From: Oscheius sp. JU75
Taxonomy: Eukaryota > Nematoda > Chromadorea > Rhabditida > Rhabditidae
Length of the DNA: 64,000 nt
Direction of reading: 5' to 3'
Assembly (NCBI GenBank): GCA_037178855.1
Contig: JASJZC010000004.1
Location: forward strand, 3,720,001-3,784,000
Shown: piece by piece, positions 55,343 to 64,000 of the stretch
How the letters are laid out: every line of letters starts with the position of its first letter
How positions within the stretch are numbered: the stretch's first letter is position 1
Translations under genes and position numbers: made by a program
Notes under the pieces: model-generated
The model's input: the letters and a program-made list of their open reading frames with translations, nothing else
Databases searched by the model: none
Told to the model about the DNA's origin: nothing

Positions 55343-56984
55343 ATGCCTCCTAAGAAACCGAAGCTCCACGAATTGGCAGTTGAAGTGGCTTCCGGAACAA
55401 CCTTTTTGGACGTATCGAAGAAGGTCCAATATGTCATGGGCTACCAGTTCGCTACCGGAGGATTTGGACGAATCTACACGTGCAAAGAGGTTTTTCTCTG
55501 AGTAAACGGCTTATTTGTTTTACGTTTTTAGCAAGGAAAATCCAACGAATTGGTTGTGAAGGTGGAGCCCAACACAAATGGACCACTATTCACGGAAATA
55601 CATGTCTTTCAGCGGATTCTGAAAAAGGATATGCTCGACAATTACGCTAAACAGAAAAGTATGTTTTATTCGTTCCTATTTCCGAGAGTACAAGAAAAAC
55701 TAAACCCTAATGTTCAGAATTATCTTCCGTGGCTCTCCCGTGGATTGTGGCATCTGGTACATTTGACTACAAGTCGGAAAAGTTGCGTTACATGATAATG
55801 CCAAAATACGAAACGTCTTTGGAAGCCGTGAGAGAGCATAATGGCGGATTTCTCAGCGCATTCGACACCTGGAATACCGCGTCCACCATGCTGAATGCGC
55901 TTGAATATCTTCATCACAACGTATGTAAAATACTTTAACTGTCTTCCTAATTCTGCTTTAGAAATACGTCCATGCCGACCTGAAAGCAGCCAATATCTTG
56001 CTGAAAAAGAAGACGGACATGAAGACAGCCGTTCTCGTCGATTTTGGTCTTGCTCGGATGGCTTCGAGCAATGTCGATAAACCCGAAAAGAAGCGGGCTC
56101 ACAATGGAACAGCCATTTTCACGTCAATTGATGCTCATCGTGGATGTAATCCATCATACAGAGGAGACATCGAGATTCTCGCTTACAATGCTCTCTTTTG
56201 GATTTCTGGAAAACTACCCTGGCAGTCGGTTGAAGCCAACCCCGACAAAGTCTTTAACGAGAAGCAAAAGTTTATGGATAACCTTCAAGACGGAATTGCC
56301 AAGCTTGTCAAAGTACTTTTTCAAGAATCCAATTGTACAAAACTTTTCAGTCAAGTGCCTCATCTACAGCCATAAAGGACCTTTTCAATGTAGCTCTCAA
56401 GACGAAATACACGGAACAAGTCGATTTCTCCGATCTTCACAATCCAGTGGATCGTGCCATTTCTGCAACCAGAAACGAAAGTGCTGTAACCAAGAAGACT
56501 CGTACTATAACTCCAAAGAAATCTACCGGTACAAATTTGATTAGTGTTCCACTCATAAAACCTTTTAGCTAATCGCACAAAGACTGTTCAAAAGAAGGCC
56601 GTAGCCAAAGAAGAGACGGATGAATCGGAAGAATCGACGGGAGAGGGGAGTCCCGAAAAGGTGAAGCCAGCTTCTGCCCTGGTTACAATGCGCCGTCGAC
56701 TGGCTAGGAAAAGATCTTCAACTGAAGAAGAAGAGTATGAGATTGGTAGTCTGAAGGAGAATGTAGCTACCGAGAAGAAACCTAAAGGTTGTTTTTTTTT
56801 CTTTAGACAAAATCTTCTTATTTAAGTTGGGACCACTCCAGCGAGTCTACAAAAAACGTCCGATCGACTGCGCCAAAATGTTCCTGGACTGAGGAACTTG
56901 CCCAAGGGAAGAAGGAGTATTGTGGTCAATCAAATCGCCAAGAAGTACCACAAAATTGCTGCCAAGAAGGCCGTCGATGAGTAA
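55343..56984 (+). CDS. vrk-1: Vaccinia-related-kinase family protein kinase (VRK)
   Basis: Starts MPPKKPKLHELAVEVASG directly after CGTTTCCAG. Glycine loop QFATGGFGRIYTCKE; the VAIK lysine is in ELVVKVEP. The catalytic loop YVHADLKAANILLKK has the H-x-D-x-K-x-x-N pattern usual for VRKs. The metal-binding motif is LVDFGLAR. The VRK-specific activation segment reads HNGTAIFTSIDAHRGCNPSY then RGDIEILAYNALFWISGKL. A basic/acidic C-terminal tail with probable nuclear signals (MRRRLARKRSSTEEEE) ends at 56984. VRK1 phosphorylates BAF and histones and controls nuclear-envelope dynamics. The spacing of 317 and 232 bases from its neighbours on the same strand would allow an operon with the phosphatase or the receptor, but this is not shown. 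Confidence 0.92.
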
Positions 56985-57216
56985 GACACAATATATCCGT
57001 TGTTGATCTCGTAAAAACCATTTTCTGGCTGGTATGTCATTATCACATTGTACCATTTTCCGCATATGAACAAGTTTGAATAACTCCTTTTTTTCCTTTT
57101 TGAAAGTTGAGAGGATTTGAGAGGGGTGGATTAAGACTCGCAGAGTAATCTGACCTCGACCTGAGCCCTTGTGTACCTTGTGAATAAATCTGACAAATCT
57201 ACCCGCTTCACCTCCG

Positions 57217-58898
57217 ATGGACTGTGGAATTCGAGCTGTTGGGAACAAGAACAACCCTCCTTTCACCGAATTCACGAATTTTTGTTGGAATGTCAACTGC
57301 CCAAAGCCCGGAAACATGGGAGTTACTTTTTTATTTACGAATTACAATGTTTTTAGGTAGAGTTCCTTGAACTGACCCTTCAACTGATGAATTGCACGCT
57401 CGAAGTTGTTCCAATAGATCTCACAGCAGACCAAACGATCGATTTTATCAGTAACGGTTCTTTTCATTTTCTTTCTTTGGACCATTGTTATTGTTTGCAG
57501 GAACAGCAGACATCAGTCTTTTAGCACTAAGACAGACACTCGATCGAATGGAAAGGGTCGATTTCACTCAGCCTGTCAACTTCTTGTACTACGGCTATAT
57601 GTTGAAAGAGATTCCTCAACTAAAGGTGGAAGATTATATTCTGGCTTCTTTTCAATTAGGAGTGAGTCGAGAGACATACTGACTCTTTCTTGTCTCCAGG
57701 CTCTGCTTCTTCTGGCCGTGACTGGTCTCGTTGTGGGAACTCTCATCTGGTCCTATACCAATCTTTTCCGCTATCGAGAAGGATCGTTGTTCTATTGGTT
57801 GATTCTACCCATACAAGCGTTTCTTAACCAGTTCAACACAACACTCAAGGGTCCCATTGCTGCCCATGTTTTGGTCGGATTCTGGCTATACTTCTGTATG
57901 CTCATCACCAGCAGTTATCAGGCCAAACTCAAGAGCTTCTTGACATTGTCTCATGCTCGAGGGACCCTGTTCACTGACCTAGATGGTCTGATTGATGCTG
58001 TCAACAACAAGGTTAGTTGATCTGTGGGTAGACATGTGTGTTTAGGGGTATATTATGGTCTACGAGTACGGAGGGTACACTCCATTTCTGTATTGCAAAC
58101 CGGATCAATGTGATCAACTGAGGAAGATTCCGAAAAATAAGTATCCGTTAAAACTCTAGAAACGATGGTTGTGCTCAGAATAGTTCTTCTCCCGAAAGGA
58201 GCCGACTTGGACGACGAAATAGCCAAACACAATAAATGGGTCACATTTCTGGCCTGGACTTACGATGTTAATAGGTTTTCTTTCTGTTATATTTTGTGTA
58301 AATCATTCTTCAGATACCCCATCTCCTACATTAACGTGAAAAAGAAACTTTTATTCGTGAGAGACAGTGTAGCCGAGCCGGATTATCTTGCCTTTGCGGT
58401 CAACAAAGACAATCCGAAGCTGAGGGAGCAGTTCAATGTTGCAGTATTAACGACAACCCCTGGATACCCTAATACGCGAGCTCGATACATGCGAGAATTT
58501 TATCCCTACGTCACAAACTCGAATGTCCGAGAGCAGATTACCGTGCTCCGACTGTCACATCTGACAACTCTGTTCAGAGCTTGTGGGGAGATCTTGGCTC
58601 TTGCCTTGATAGCCTTGGCTGTTGGTGAGTTCTCGTCCCACAATCTCTCCTACAGCTTTCAGAACTTGCCCTCTGGCGGTTTGGATTCCAGACATTCGTC
58701 TTTCTAAAGATGAGCTGTTGCTGCTGTAGTTCTTTCAGACACAAACTGCACATTACCAAGTCTATCTCTTCGAACGAGTTTCCCAGACGGCAGATTGTCG
58801 TTCTCCCGATGAGACGAAGTGCGAGTCCCCCGCCTAAACAGTTTCACAAGTTCTCTTTGTCGCCCATTCCCTCCGCCGAACATTTTGATAAATCGTAA
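57217..58898 (+). CDS. Ionotropic glutamate-receptor-like channel (IR type)
   Basis: Ligand-gated channel subunit lacking the large amino-terminal domain. S1 half: MDCGIRAVGNKNNPPFTEF, FLELTLQLMNCTLEVVPIDL, GTADISLLALRQTLDRMERV then DFTQPVNFLYYGYMLKE. M1: ALLLLAVTGLVVGTLIWSYT. Pore loop and M2: WLILPIQAFLNQFN and HVLVGFWLYFCMLITSSYQA followed by KLKSFLT. S2 half: KLLFVRDSVAEPDYLAFAVN. M3/4: GEILALALIALAVELALWRF, obtained by choosing the acceptor GCTTTCAG at about 58661. The cytoplasmic tail begins with MSCCCCSSFRHK. Key ligand residues of glutamate receptors (Arg/Thr in S1) are not clear, as in divergent IRs. The start at 57217 gives no signal peptide, and a stop lies just upstream, so a missed 5' exon with a leader is likely. 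The exon joins are in phase. Confidence 0.8.
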
Positions 58899-58905
58899 AA
58901 TTTAT

Positions 58906-59217
58906 TTACGCCACAGTGTGTTCTTCATCCGGATGGTGCGTATAGTCGTAATCTGGATGAACAAAAGCTGTTTCCACCTCGGGTAGACTCTCTATTTTGA
59001 CTTGAAGTGACTCTTCGATATTGTGAGCTTCCTTTAAGATCATGTTCTCGTCCAAGACAATGTGAACCACAGCCTTGAATGTCTGCTTACTTCGACTAGA
59101 AACCTTGTTCCCAACTGATACACGTATACGGCCACGTAGGAAAGTGTCTTCAAGAGCTTCGATCCCAATCCCCAATGATGAAAACATGAAACTGGCTTCA
59201 TCGTTTGCTGAGATCAT
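58906..59217 (-). CDS. Cation-efflux (CDF)-like C-terminal domain, model incomplete
   Basis: The 103 residues end [19 protein letters not shown]. They follow the cytoplasmic CDF domain pattern: [20 protein letters not shown], then [38 protein letters not shown] and the terminal V-H-P. In CDF transporters this domain binds zinc and dimerises. Upstream on the same strand (59250-59480) an open frame encodes TDFVQHIVQMVMKGNVLGSV and HSPLGIKRIIGVREGLIRVL. This recalls CDF membrane segments, but it is separated by an in-frame TAG removable only by a 31- or 51-base intron, and several transmembrane segments are absent. It could be a truncated transporter, a degenerate copy or a gene I cannot model. 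Low-to-moderate certainty. Confidence 0.4.
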   Translation of the reverse strand: MISANDEASFMFSSLGIGIEALEDTFLRGRIRVSVGNKVSSRSKQTFKAVVHIVLDENMILKEAHNIEESLQVKIESLPEVETAFVHPDYDYTHHPDEEHTVA

Positions 59218-59259
59218 TGCAATCCTCGCTTTCGGCCTCTAGTTGGACAAGATGTCTAG

Positions 59260-59505
59260 ATGTTGGACAAGGATAAGCAACTCGAGGACTCTAATGAGCC
59301 CCTCACGCACTCCGATGATCCTTTTGATACCAAGAGGACTGTGACTCTGGCAAGTAAAGAAGCCCCCAGAGATTCCAATCAGCACAGATCCAAGCACGTT
59401 GCCCTTCATAACCATCTGAACAATATGCTGGACAAAGTCTGTCCTCGACAGAAGTTTTCCCTTTTTACTTGCTATTCTTCTTTGTTATCCGTTTTGCTAG
59501 TTTAG
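59260..59505 (+). other. Alternative plus-strand open frame (unresolved strand)
   Basis: 81 codons opening MLDKDKQLEDSNEPLTHSDD, overlapping the possible CDF upstream exon on the minus strand. Both strands are open here, and I cannot decide which is coding. The plus-strand product is acidic and hydrophilic, with a hydrophobic end. Confidence 0.15.
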
Positions 59506-59581
59506 AATAGAATAAGAAGAGAAGGAAGCATAGGGACTGGAGTCAGTTTTGCAGTCAACGTGGAGCTTTTGGCCGAAATCA

Positions 59582-59933
59582 TTACTTGTTGAGGCAAAGA
59601 GAGCGGACGACGTCAGAGACCATCAATGTCGTTCTTCCGGCATGCAGGGTGAGGAGAGTCGTGTAACCGAAGAGTTCCACCATGTAGGTTTCGGCTGTCT
59701 CCTAAAAAGACTAGTCGAAGAACGATATTTACCTGCAAAGCCATTATGGCCGAGGACTGCCAGCGAATCTGGTCGTTCAGCAAGAGAGGAATCACGCGAA
59801 CGATTCGCTGGAATCGTCAGCTTGACTCGGGCCATTCCTTCTTCTATTTTAGCCTTTTAGAAGGATTTACACGCAATGACGTAGTAATTAATGCGCAACT
59901 GCGAAAATACGGGAGCAAAAGTTGTAAAACGAT
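59582..59933 (-). CDS. CENP-A-like centromeric histone H3 variant (3' exons)
   Basis: Three exons join in phase: 59933-59871 (IVLQLLLPYFRSCALITTSL-R), 59807-59733 (RIVRVIPLLLNDQIRWQSS, then AIMALQ) and 59701-59582 (ETAETYMVELFGYTTLL, TLHAGRTTLMVSDVVRSL, CLNK stop). They cover the histone fold. H3 has LVREI ... [20 protein letters not shown] ... AIHAKRVTIMPKDIQ; human CENP-A has a Trp in loop 1 and LLTLHAGRVTLFPKDV. The Trp (IRW-QSS) and LLTLHAGR here point to CENP-A rather than H3. The last helix is shorter than in H3. The N-terminal tail is not resolved; a basic stretch (SSKRRNQKVTRSPETYF) on the same strand at about 60.23 kb may belong to it. The first of the three exons is the least certain. 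Confidence 0.65.
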
Positions 59934-60315
59934 CTATGTAACTGAGTCTCAGTCTTAGAGATCTTTGAACTCGCTGGGCAGTGCATGTATATGATTCTGA
60001 TACGATAATTTCTTGCACGAACTGGTTAGACTATGAACGGTAGCGCTGTGTACTTTTTGAAAAATCTGTTGGATAAGAATAGTGATTTTGCATAGTTATA
60101 GGTGGATGTTGTATTGATGCTGATGTCCAAATACCAAAGTGACAAACTAACTGCCGTTCAAACAACCTTTGAACCGACTTTGCCAGAGGATATCCAATAT
60201 ATTCGAACCTGACATCAAAGTACGTCTCGGGACTCCGCGTGACCTTCTGGTTCCTCCTCTTGCTGGACACACAGCTGCCCGTCTGTGTACTTTTCATTGT
60301 TCTGAGTGTCCAGTC

Positions 60316-61703
60316 ATGTTGAACGTGCTTCCATATCATCTCCTCAAGTCAATCTTCCAACTACTTGATCCAGCCGATCTCTCCCATATGATGTCGGTCG
60401 ATTCGAAAGATTGCGGTTTCATCAACAAGTACAGAGACTTGTTCAGGAAGAAGAATGTCCTTTTGAGACTTAAAGGAGCCTCTGACCATATTTTCTTGGA
60501 AGTTTTTGCAGCCGAGTTTTCAAGGAAGGCTCCGAGGTTAGTTTTACTTTGTTTGACCCTGCTGCCTCCGATTGTAACGTATAGGGTTACTGCGAAGCTA
60601 AAACTAGTCAAGGGCAGGTGATAGACCAGGCTAGTAATCATATCGCAATCCTTAATCTTGTAGAAGAAGTGAACTCTGCCCGATTTCACGAGACCTCTTG
60701 ACCGACAAGACAGCTGTTACGAGTCTCTTCTCTTCCTCGTCTAAAGTTCAGTTTTTCAGACGGGTGAAACTCTTTGCTCACGATATCGAAAAGTTGTCCT
60801 ACTTGCCAGGAATGTCCATCCGATCCGTGGTCGTCGAGGGAACTTCCGATTCGACCAATCGTCTTTTGATCACTGCTCTCGAGAGACTCGAAGTTCATCC
60901 AGAGTGTTCGGTGACTTTCAAAAACGTTGACTTCTCGGGAACTGATGTGGAGGCAGTCAGAGGTTTTCTTGACTCACTCACAGAGATTCCTCTTCTCCGG
61001 GTCAGTACATTTATGTTCTTTACACAATCAGTTTTCAGATCAAAGAGTGTACCTTCCCTAGCAGCGACTTTGCCTCTAGTCTTCTCGATGGATCCAAAGT
61101 AATGTCAAAGACTTATGCGTTCGAAGATGACTACAGCACCATACTCGGGTACTGTACTTCGACTTACCATTCAATGTCGCTTTCAGATCGATACAGTCCT
61201 CGACCCATCTGGGTGACCAACTGCTTTCGGACTTCTTGACAAGCAAAGGCGAGAAGATGTCTCTCTCGTTGACAGAGCATGTTTCGTGGACGGGGGTCAC
61301 ACGCTTCATCGAGGTCTGGACTAGTTTACACTTTTTCGTACTTGTGTTATGCTGGGAAAAGATCTAGACCGAGTCACAAGATATGGATGTTTGGGAAACA
61401 TTTTTGCTTTGGCTGACCTCGGTCAAAGTAGATTGATAGAACTCAGTTAATCGGGGGTCGAAAGGTGTCTTTCAGAACTGGCGCAAGTTCCCGCGACAGT
61501 TCACTTCGGTCTCATTCATTCGTACGGCTGCCTTCAACGACGAGGCAAGAGGAGCAAATGCTGATTTCAACCGGGTGCTCACTTCCCCTCAATGTCCTGG
61601 AATTCTTCTTCGAATCCATATGGATAATGTAAGAGACAAACACAGTCAGTGTGACGTACGTGTTCAGAGAGTACACGCCTGGATCTCCACCGAACAGTCC
61701 TAA
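60316..61703 (+). CDS. F-box protein (nematode FBX type)
   Basis: Starts MLNVLPYHLLKSIFQLL, an F-box (LP-x-x-L-L-x-x-I-F, then DPADLSHMMSVDSKD). Exons join in phase through GCT-CCG-AG/GGT-TAC, RRSELCPISRDLL, the central IRSVVVEGTSDSTNRLLITA, IKECTFPSSDFASSLLDG, and a last exon NWRKFPRQFTSVSFIRTAAF ending RVQRVHAWISTEQS at 61701-61703. The C-terminal half has alternating hydrophobic strands, as in nematode F-box-associated domains. Probable adaptor of an SCF ubiquitin ligase; the substrate is unknown. A second F-box gene is at 20.4-21.9 kb, but the two are too divergent to call recent duplicates. AATAAA follows 43 bases after the stop. Confidence 0.75.
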
Positions 61704-61745
61704 ACTTAGGCTTACCCCAGCCTTGTGCATTCATGTATTTTTTGG

Positions 61746-61751
61746 AATAAA
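61746..61751 (+). promoter_or_regulatory. Polyadenylation signal AATAAA (F-box gene)
   Basis: Hexamer 43 bases after the F-box gene's stop and 72 bases before the PVF start. Confidence 0.6.
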
Positions 61752-61822
61752 GATGACTCAACAGCCTTGATTGATTGTCGGACAGACATGTGACACCCGA
61801 AGCAGAACTAAACACAAAGCAG

Positions 61823-63561
61823 ATGGCCACTTCCATAGCCATGAGCCCACTGCTCTTCCTTCTTTTTGCATTTTTCTCTCCCATTTCGTCTCATCGTCGA
61901 CACGATGGGATCCCAAGACATATCCATGAGAAGCTGAAGAAAGCCCACAGCTTTTTCGATGTAGTCGACAAACTTCATGTCATCTACCACCCCGAAAAGA
62001 CGAACAGTCACATCGAGAAAACTTTCCCCACTAGTGCACGTAAGTGTTTCGAGTTTTACCAAGACCTCAATGCTCATTTCCAGCCAGGACAGAGATGAGA
62101 ATCATGTCTGGAAGTTTCATCCCGTCCAAAGGACGAAAGGTAGTCACATCACACTCTGCCAGGATGTCGCAAGACTTTCCTACTCAAAACCTGGCTCTTC
62201 ATGACGATGTCGACTGTAACTTATTCTGAGACCAAACTCAATCAAACTTTAGCTCATACTGCTGACCATCTGAGTCTTTTCAGTTCAATCAGACAGGGAA
62301 ACGATACTTGTCAGCTCCAGTCTGTCTGTGTCCCCGTGCCCGTCGACACGGAAGATCCACAGATTGTCATCTTCCCGAAATGCTATGAGGTAGAACATTT
62401 CAGAATGTGAGGAAAAGAAATTCTTTAGGTGATGCAGTGTGTGGGTTCTTGCTGTGAATCCTTCGAAAAATGTCACCCGCACAGTATTAGGCAAGTTCAG
62501 AAGCCGGTAACTCTTTCTTCTGTATGTCTGAGCCATTCTTTTTTAGATAATCGAGTTGATCTATGTCGGCAATGACCGTTTTATGCTGAACAAGACAATG
62601 AATATTACCATGGAAGAGCACCTTTCTTGTTCCTGCCTCGACTGTGGCCCCGATGTGAGTTCTCGCTTTTATTACCATGTAGTTAATACTTTAGCATCCC
62701 CAATGCGCGGATGGATTTGTCCTCGGAGCCAGCTGTGAATGCGAATGTGTCAATAGAGCTGACAGGAACAACTGCAGGGGTACGGTTTCAGAAAGTTTGG
62801 AGACTGGTCTAAGTGTGACCGAGGAGACCTTTGTAACAACTATAGCAACCACGAGTGAAGGGAGAGTTCTTGAAGGAGGTGTCATGAGACACAAACACAG
62901 ACATCGTCACGGACACAGAGGACGTGGTCATACTCACATTAACGATTGAACTATGCTAAAAACGAGTGTGTATTTTGTATAAACGTGCCTTGCGAGTTGC
63001 TTTAATGAATGCTTGATTGTTACGTTCGGTGATAACTTCTTCACTGTGCCAGAATGAAATTGTGGTCCCATTATTCCAAATAAGTGCCAGAATGAAATTG
63101 TCAGAAAACCATGGTCTAAGATAGTGCAGTAGTTGAACAATCACGTTCTTGTATAGGAGAGCCCTGTCCGTCCAGTCTCTCCAGAAAAGCGTGATTCGTC
63201 GAGTCAACAGTTGAAAACCCGAGCAAATAATGACTGACACACGTGAAGCTTGTACTAAAAACAGCTCTTTTCCCTTCCTTTTCTCAATATCAATTACAGG
63301 ACGTCGTCGATGGGACGAACAGAAATGCACATGCACTTGTGAGAACGTTAGCTGTGGTCCTGGAGAGCTATTGGATCATCATCAGTGCGAGTGCATCTCC
63401 TCAGAGGTTTGACTTCTGTTCAACTTAGAAAGAGACAACAAGTTAAGGTTCATGTGAGTTCAGCAACGGCTCCTTCAACAACGGAACAGCCTCGAGGTAG
63501 AGAGGTCGACATTGCCGCACTGCCAAGGCTCAAAGCAAATGTACTCTCAAAGAAACCGTAA
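61823..63561 (+). CDS. pvf-1: PDGF/VEGF-family growth factor (PVF)
   Basis: Secreted cystine-knot ligand for a receptor tyrosine kinase. Signal peptide MATSIAMSPLLFLLFAFF. The knot reads DTCQLQSVCVPVPVDTED, FPKCYEVMQCVGSCCESFE, KCHPHS and HLSCSCLDCGPD, matching C-x-R/P ... C-x-G-x-C-C-x-x-x-x-x-x-C ... C-x-C of PDGF/VEGF. A Cys-rich tail follows (HPQCADGFVLGASCECECVN). Exons 61823-62039, 62084-62215, 62253-62389, 62429-62506, 62547-62654 and 62695 onward. Two endings are both in frame. If unspliced, the last exon reads to 62949 with a His-rich tail (MRHKHRHRHGHRGRGHTH; 308 residues). If spliced at the donor 62780, it joins 63300-63406 and 63448-63561, adding KCTCTCENVSCGPGELLDHH and QCECISS (325 residues), like the VEGF-C/D Cys-rich extension. 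Confidence 0.88.
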
Positions 63562-63578
63562 TTTGGGTTCTTACCGTA

Positions 63579-63584
63579 AATAAA
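63579..63584 (+). promoter_or_regulatory. Polyadenylation signal AATAAA (distal PVF end)
   Basis: Hexamer 18 bases after the distal PVF stop at 63561, supporting the longer spliced form as a real transcript end. Confidence 0.6.
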
Positions 63585-64000
63585 GTTCGTAATTTACTTC
63601 TCCCGGATCGGATCTCTCGTCTCAGCCAGTTCTCTCCCTCCCATAATTTCGAATTAACGAGAAAACCTGCTGACCGTCAGTTGTCGACGGATCTCTCGGT
63701 CAGCTGTGGGAACAAATGGTCCTGGCCCGATAGCCAATTCGGCAGCGAGGCGGTTACGCGTTGCGGCCTGTCCCGATGACGAATCCAGTCGGCTGGTCGA
63801 AGGCGGGTCGGACCTCTGCTGACCAGTGACCCCCTACAACTACTTCTCATCAACATCTCAGGGTTTTTTTGTGGAAACTGCTCAGAGAGTTTTGTTGTTA
63901 AGGGTTATATTTCACTTTCAACTTTTCCATTTCAACTGCACCAGTTTTTCTTTTAAGTTTTATTGTAATATCTGGGTTTTTTTCTTTTTGAAAGAATGCA
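63585..64000. other. Terminal stretch, no gene identified
   Basis: GC-richer than its surroundings between 63.6 and 63.84 kb, with a perfect 8-bp hairpin (GCTGACCG at about 63669 with CGGTCAGC at about 63698), then T-rich to the edge. No coding frame or RNA family recognised; possibly the promoter of a gene beyond the window. Confidence 0.3.

Noticed and set aside
1..64000. CRISPR arrays, prokaryotic operons, integrated viral genes or transposase genes
   Set aside because: No spaced direct-repeat array, no Shine-Dalgarno-led gene strings, and no polymerase, capsid or transposase domains were seen in any frame; the genes are intron-rich eukaryotic ones.

Overview
The window is nuclear DNA of a small animal, most probably a nematode. 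Genes are dense and lie on both strands. Their GT-AG introns are mostly 35-60 bases long. Many start codons sit just after a T-rich tract ending in CAG, as at trans-splice acceptors. The gene families also fit: a cuticlin-like ZP protein, an expanded F-box class, a secreted lipase of the nematode LIPS type, PVF, VRK, an SH2-SH2 phosphatase, a single Dicer and MIS12. No species can be named. Most gene models are my own joins of exons by reading frame and splice phase. Where the joined exon lengths divide by three (ASB, MIS12, lipase, RPL6, PVF) the models are firmest.

Layout. 0-6.4 kb: a membrane protein running off the left edge (-), an atypical SH2 protein (-), a ZP-domain membrane protein (+) and an ankyrin/SOCS-box protein (-). 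6.8-12.5 kb: DNA topoisomerase II (-). 13.3-15.5 kb: an unrecognised helical protein with an Asn/Gly-rich tail (+). 15.5-17.1 kb: repeat-bearing DNA with a small ORF. 17.25-19.84 kb: an LDL-receptor-family protein (-). 20.4-21.9 kb: an F-box protein (-). 21.9-24.6 kb: gene-poor, with an intron-containing tRNA-Leu(CAA). 24.6-31.3 kb: Dicer (-). 31.7-32.6 kb: ribosomal protein L6 (+), with a likely intronic H/ACA RNA. 32.9-37.0 kb: class I myosin (-). 38.9-41.2 kb: MIS12 and a lipase (+). 41.4-47.05 kb: ISWI (-), whose 1.86-kb intron contains a complete opposite-strand gene for a TIR-like protein. 48.4-51.6 kb: a FANCM-like pseudo-helicase with AT-hooks (-). 52.5-58.9 kb: SH2-SH2 phosphatase, VRK kinase and an ionotropic receptor, all (+). 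58.9-59.9 kb: a CDF-like fragment and a CENP-A-like histone (-). 60.3-63.6 kb: an F-box protein and a PDGF/VEGF factor with two possible C-termini (+).

Functionally the window mixes chromosome biology (TOP2, ISWI, MIS12, CENP-A, pseudo-FANCM), RNA biology (Dicer, RPL6, tRNA, two candidate snoRNAs) and signalling or surface proteins. There is no single pathway and no sign of a recent mobile-element cluster. The most interesting items are the degenerate FANCM-type helicase, the nested TIR-like gene, the two intronic H/ACA RNA candidates, the long foldback repeat in a phosphatase intron, the divergent CENP-A and the two alternative tails of PVF.
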